From Nesterenkonia ebinurensis (GTDB taxonomy: Bacteria; Actinomycetota; Actinomycetes; Actinomycetales; Micrococcaceae): a stretch of DNA of 64,000 nt. The stretch spans positions 1-64,000 of the forward strand of contig NZ_VWNF01000032.1 of NCBI RefSeq assembly GCF_008711175.1. Reading direction: 5' to 3'. The stretch's first letter is position 1. Every line of letters begins with the position of its first letter. The notes under the pieces are model-generated. The model had not been told where the DNA came from. It saw only the letters and a list, made by a program, of their open reading frames with translations, and ran no database searches. The position numbers and the translations under genes were made by a program. Positions 62,901 to 64,000 of the stretch are shown here, one piece after another.

Positions 62901-63928
62901 AGATCGTTGAGGTCACTGGTGGCGAACCGGCCGCCGTCCAGCTGGACCATCGGGCGGATCTCCGGCGGGATCACCGGAACTGCCTCCAGCACCATGCCGG
63001 TGGGAGAGTTGCCGTTGACCAGGAAGGCGTTGAGCACCTTCAGCCGCTTCAGGGCGCGGGTCTTGCGCTGGCCCTTGCCGGTGGCGATGGTCTCGCGCAG
63101 CTTCTCAGCCTCGGCGGCCATGTCAAAGGTCTGCAGGCGCTTCTGGATGGCCTCAGCACCCATGTAGCCCTCGAAGTACTGGCCGTACTTGGCGCGCATC
63201 TCGCGGAAGAGGGTCTCATCGCCCTCCAGATGGCCCACGGTGATGTTCTTGAACCGGTCCCAGACGTTCTGGATCTGCTCAATCTCGGCGTCGGCGCGCT
63301 TGCGCACCTGGCCCATCTGCTTCTCTTTGGTCTCGCGGAACTTCTTCTTCTCGGCGGCCTTCGCACCCTCGGACTCCAGCTCGGCCAGACCGTCCTCGAG
63401 CTCCTTGGCGATCGCGGCGATATCAGCGTCGCGCTGGGAGGTCAGGTGGTTGATCTCCTGGTCCACCTCGGCCTGCAGGTTGGGCTGGTCCTCGTGGCGG
63501 CGGTCCTCATCCACGGAGGTGATCATGTACGCGGCGAAGTAGATGACCTTCTCCAGGTCCTTCGGCGCCAGGTCCAGCAGGTAGCCCAGGCGGGAGGGCA
63601 CTCCCTTGAAGTACCAGATGTGGGTGACCGGGGCAGCCAGCTCGATGTGGCCCATCCGTTCGCGGCGGACCTTGGAGCGGGTGACCTCCACACCGCAGCG
63701 CTCACAGGTGATGCCCTTGAAGCGCACCCGCTTGTACTTGCCGCAGTAGCACTCCCAGTCACGGGAAGGTCCGAAGATCTTCTCGCAGAACAGGCCGTCC
63801 TTCTCCGGCTTCAGGGTGCGGTAGTTGATGGTCTCGGGCTTCTTCACCTCGCCCTTGGACCAGGCCAGGATGTCGTCGGTGGTGGCCAGCCCGATGCGCA
63901 TGGTGTCGAATGAGGATTCAGTGGACAT
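59945..63928 (-). CDS. rpoC: DNA-directed RNA polymerase subunit beta prime
   Basis: The 1327-residue largest RNA polymerase subunit, complete. The N-terminal zinc site (CYCGKYKR ... CERCG) and the catalytic [12 protein letters not shown] near residue 535 are present, along with the bridge-helix/trigger-loop region ([20 protein letters not shown]). The second zinc site ([13 protein letters not shown]) and the C-terminal clamp ([17 protein letters not shown]) follow. About 140 residues of Glu/Lys-rich coiled coil near positions 150-290 are the lineage-specific insertion common in actinobacteria. rpoB should lie just beyond the right edge. The last 72 bp of the window are the intergenic space. 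Confidence 0.97.
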   Translation of the reverse strand: MSTESSFDTMRIGLATTDDILAWSKGEVKKPETINYRTLKPEKDGLFCEKIFGPSRDWECYCGKYKRVRFKGITCERCGVEVTRSKVRRERMGHIELAAPVTHIWYFKGVPSRLGYLLDLAPKDLEKVIYFAAYMITSVDEDRRHEDQPNLQAEVDQEINHLTSQRDADIAAIAKELEDGLAELESEGAKAAEKKKFRETKEKQMGQVRKRADAEIEQIQNVWDRFKNITVGHLEGDETLFREMRAKYGQYFEGYMGAEAIQKRLQTFDMAAEAEKLRETIATGKGQRKTRALKRLKVLNAFLVNGNSPTGMVLEAVPVIPPEIRPMVQLDGGRFATSDLNDLYRRVINRNNRLKRLLDLGAPEIIINNEKRMLQESVDSLFDNGRRGRPVTGPGNRPLKSLSDMLKGKQGRFRQNLLGKRVDYSGRSVIVVGPQLKLHECGLPKQMALELFKPFVMKRLVDLNHAQNIKSAKRMVERQRSAVWDVLEEVITEHPVLLNRAPTLHRLGIQAFEPQLVEGKALQLHPLVCAAFNADFDGDQMAVHLPLGPEAQAEARILMLSSNNILKPSDGRPVALPAQDMIIGLHHLTTVREDETGTGRVFSSLGEAQMAFDLKELHLNAPVRIQVTGFVPSKEVAAPEGWEEGQPALIETTLGKVLFNELLPEDYPWQNKAADKKALGSLINDISERYSTVQVAQTLDNLKDAGFYWSTRSGVTVAISDITSNFDKASIMEKYEAQVAKVEEEYGLGFIGKENRTQELQEIWGKATSEIEKAMMEGMDSLNNINRTVTSGARGNWNQIRQIAGIRGLVTNPKGDIIPRPIKSSYREGLTVLEYFIATHGARKGLADTALKTANSGYLTRRLVDVSQDVIVRDEDCGTTRGLTVPIAQPKYYAHDDDLRPDGVLVKSGRKYVSDELEGLEVELHKMVETSAYSRTLAEAVADDNGEVLAEAGTEVGDVLIDKLFDAGVKTIKVRSVLTCESPVGTCAACYGRSMAAGHRVDVGEAVGIIAAQSIGEPGTQLTMRTFHSGGVASADDITQGLPRIQELFEARTPKGVAPIAESTGRVRYEEDEKQARLVLVPDDGSEEQVYPILRRARLLIDLGEDNSGSTHVEVGTQLVRGHVDPKQVLRVLGPRAAQKFLVAEVQEVYQSQGVGIHDKHVEVIVRQMLRRITVIESGETNLLPGELADRFRFQQANKAAFEQSKRPASGRDELMGITKASLATDSWLSAASFQETTRVLTQAAMEGKSDPLLGLKENVIIGKLIPAGTGLDRYTQTVVEPTEDAKANLFTGPSLYGSSFDYAGADGDSEFHAIPLEDYNTDVDFR

Positions 63929-64000
63929 AGTCCGGTATCTCTCTTTTCTTCTCTAAAAATTCGTCAAGCGTATGTGAGTCGGAAGCAGTCTGAGGCGGGT

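Noticed and set aside
62297-63913. 538-codon open frame antisense to rpoC
   Set aside because: High GC with biased third positions keeps antisense frames open; the His/Leu/Val/Gly-rich translation has no domain features and rpoC explains the region.

Overview
This is a gene-dense, GC-rich bacterial chromosome segment from an actinobacterium. Evidence: the str/S10/spc/secY-adk-map order, a resuscitation-promoting-factor domain, a DUF4235 protein, a short-lid adenylate kinase, many GTG starts and 4-bp ATGA/GTGA overlaps. Protein flavour and fairly acidic proteins suggest Micrococcales, perhaps Micrococcaceae close to Nesterenkonia; the genus is inference. I see no rRNA or tRNA gene, CRISPR array, prophage or insertion sequence.

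Region 1 (1-36.6 kb) is a mosaic of short transcription units on both strands. It opens with two decaying gene remnants. Then come a divergent GABA catabolism pair (gabD/gabT), an AbrB-type membrane protein split into two half-length genes, assorted hydrolases and reductases, an MscS channel, hisD, and a large multidomain peptidoglycan hydrolase (M23 + Cpl-7 repeats + Rpf). These are followed by a YtrA-like GntR/ABC operon, a HAD phosphatase, a D-lactate/glycolate-type FAD/Fe-S dehydrogenase, pabB, a TetR-MMPL pair, cardiolipin synthase, a class IV aminotransferase (pabC-like), and a TPP-riboswitch-controlled thiamin-type ECF transporter whose two ATPases and T-component are fused.

Region 2 (36.6-64 kb) is almost entirely minus-strand translation and transcription core. 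Read in transcription order it is rpoC, a DUF4349 lipoprotein, rpsL-rpsG-fusA-tuf, a 1458-residue membrane protein, rpsJ-rplC-rplD-rplW-rplB-rpsS-rplV-rpsC-rplP-rpmC-rpsQ, then a terminator and new promoter, rplN-rplX-rplE-rpsH-rplF-rplR-rpsE-rpmD-rplO, then another terminator and promoter, secY-adk-map. The large membrane protein is an unusual interruption of the str-S10 cluster.

The least expected signal is a set of short interspersed palindromic elements. Family P (969-1036 and 34336-34408) and family R (36358-36430, 49583-49654 and 23201-23271) have conserved stems with compensating changes. One P copy sits in frame in an interdomain linker of the ECF transporter and one R copy in frame inside pabB, where it makes up part of an insertion of nearly 80 residues. 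This resembles protein-coding palindromic elements known from Rickettsia. A 12-bp palindrome (ATTGTCAACAAT) is shared by the gabD/gabT intergenic region and the dehydrogenase promoter, which suggests a common GntR-type regulator.
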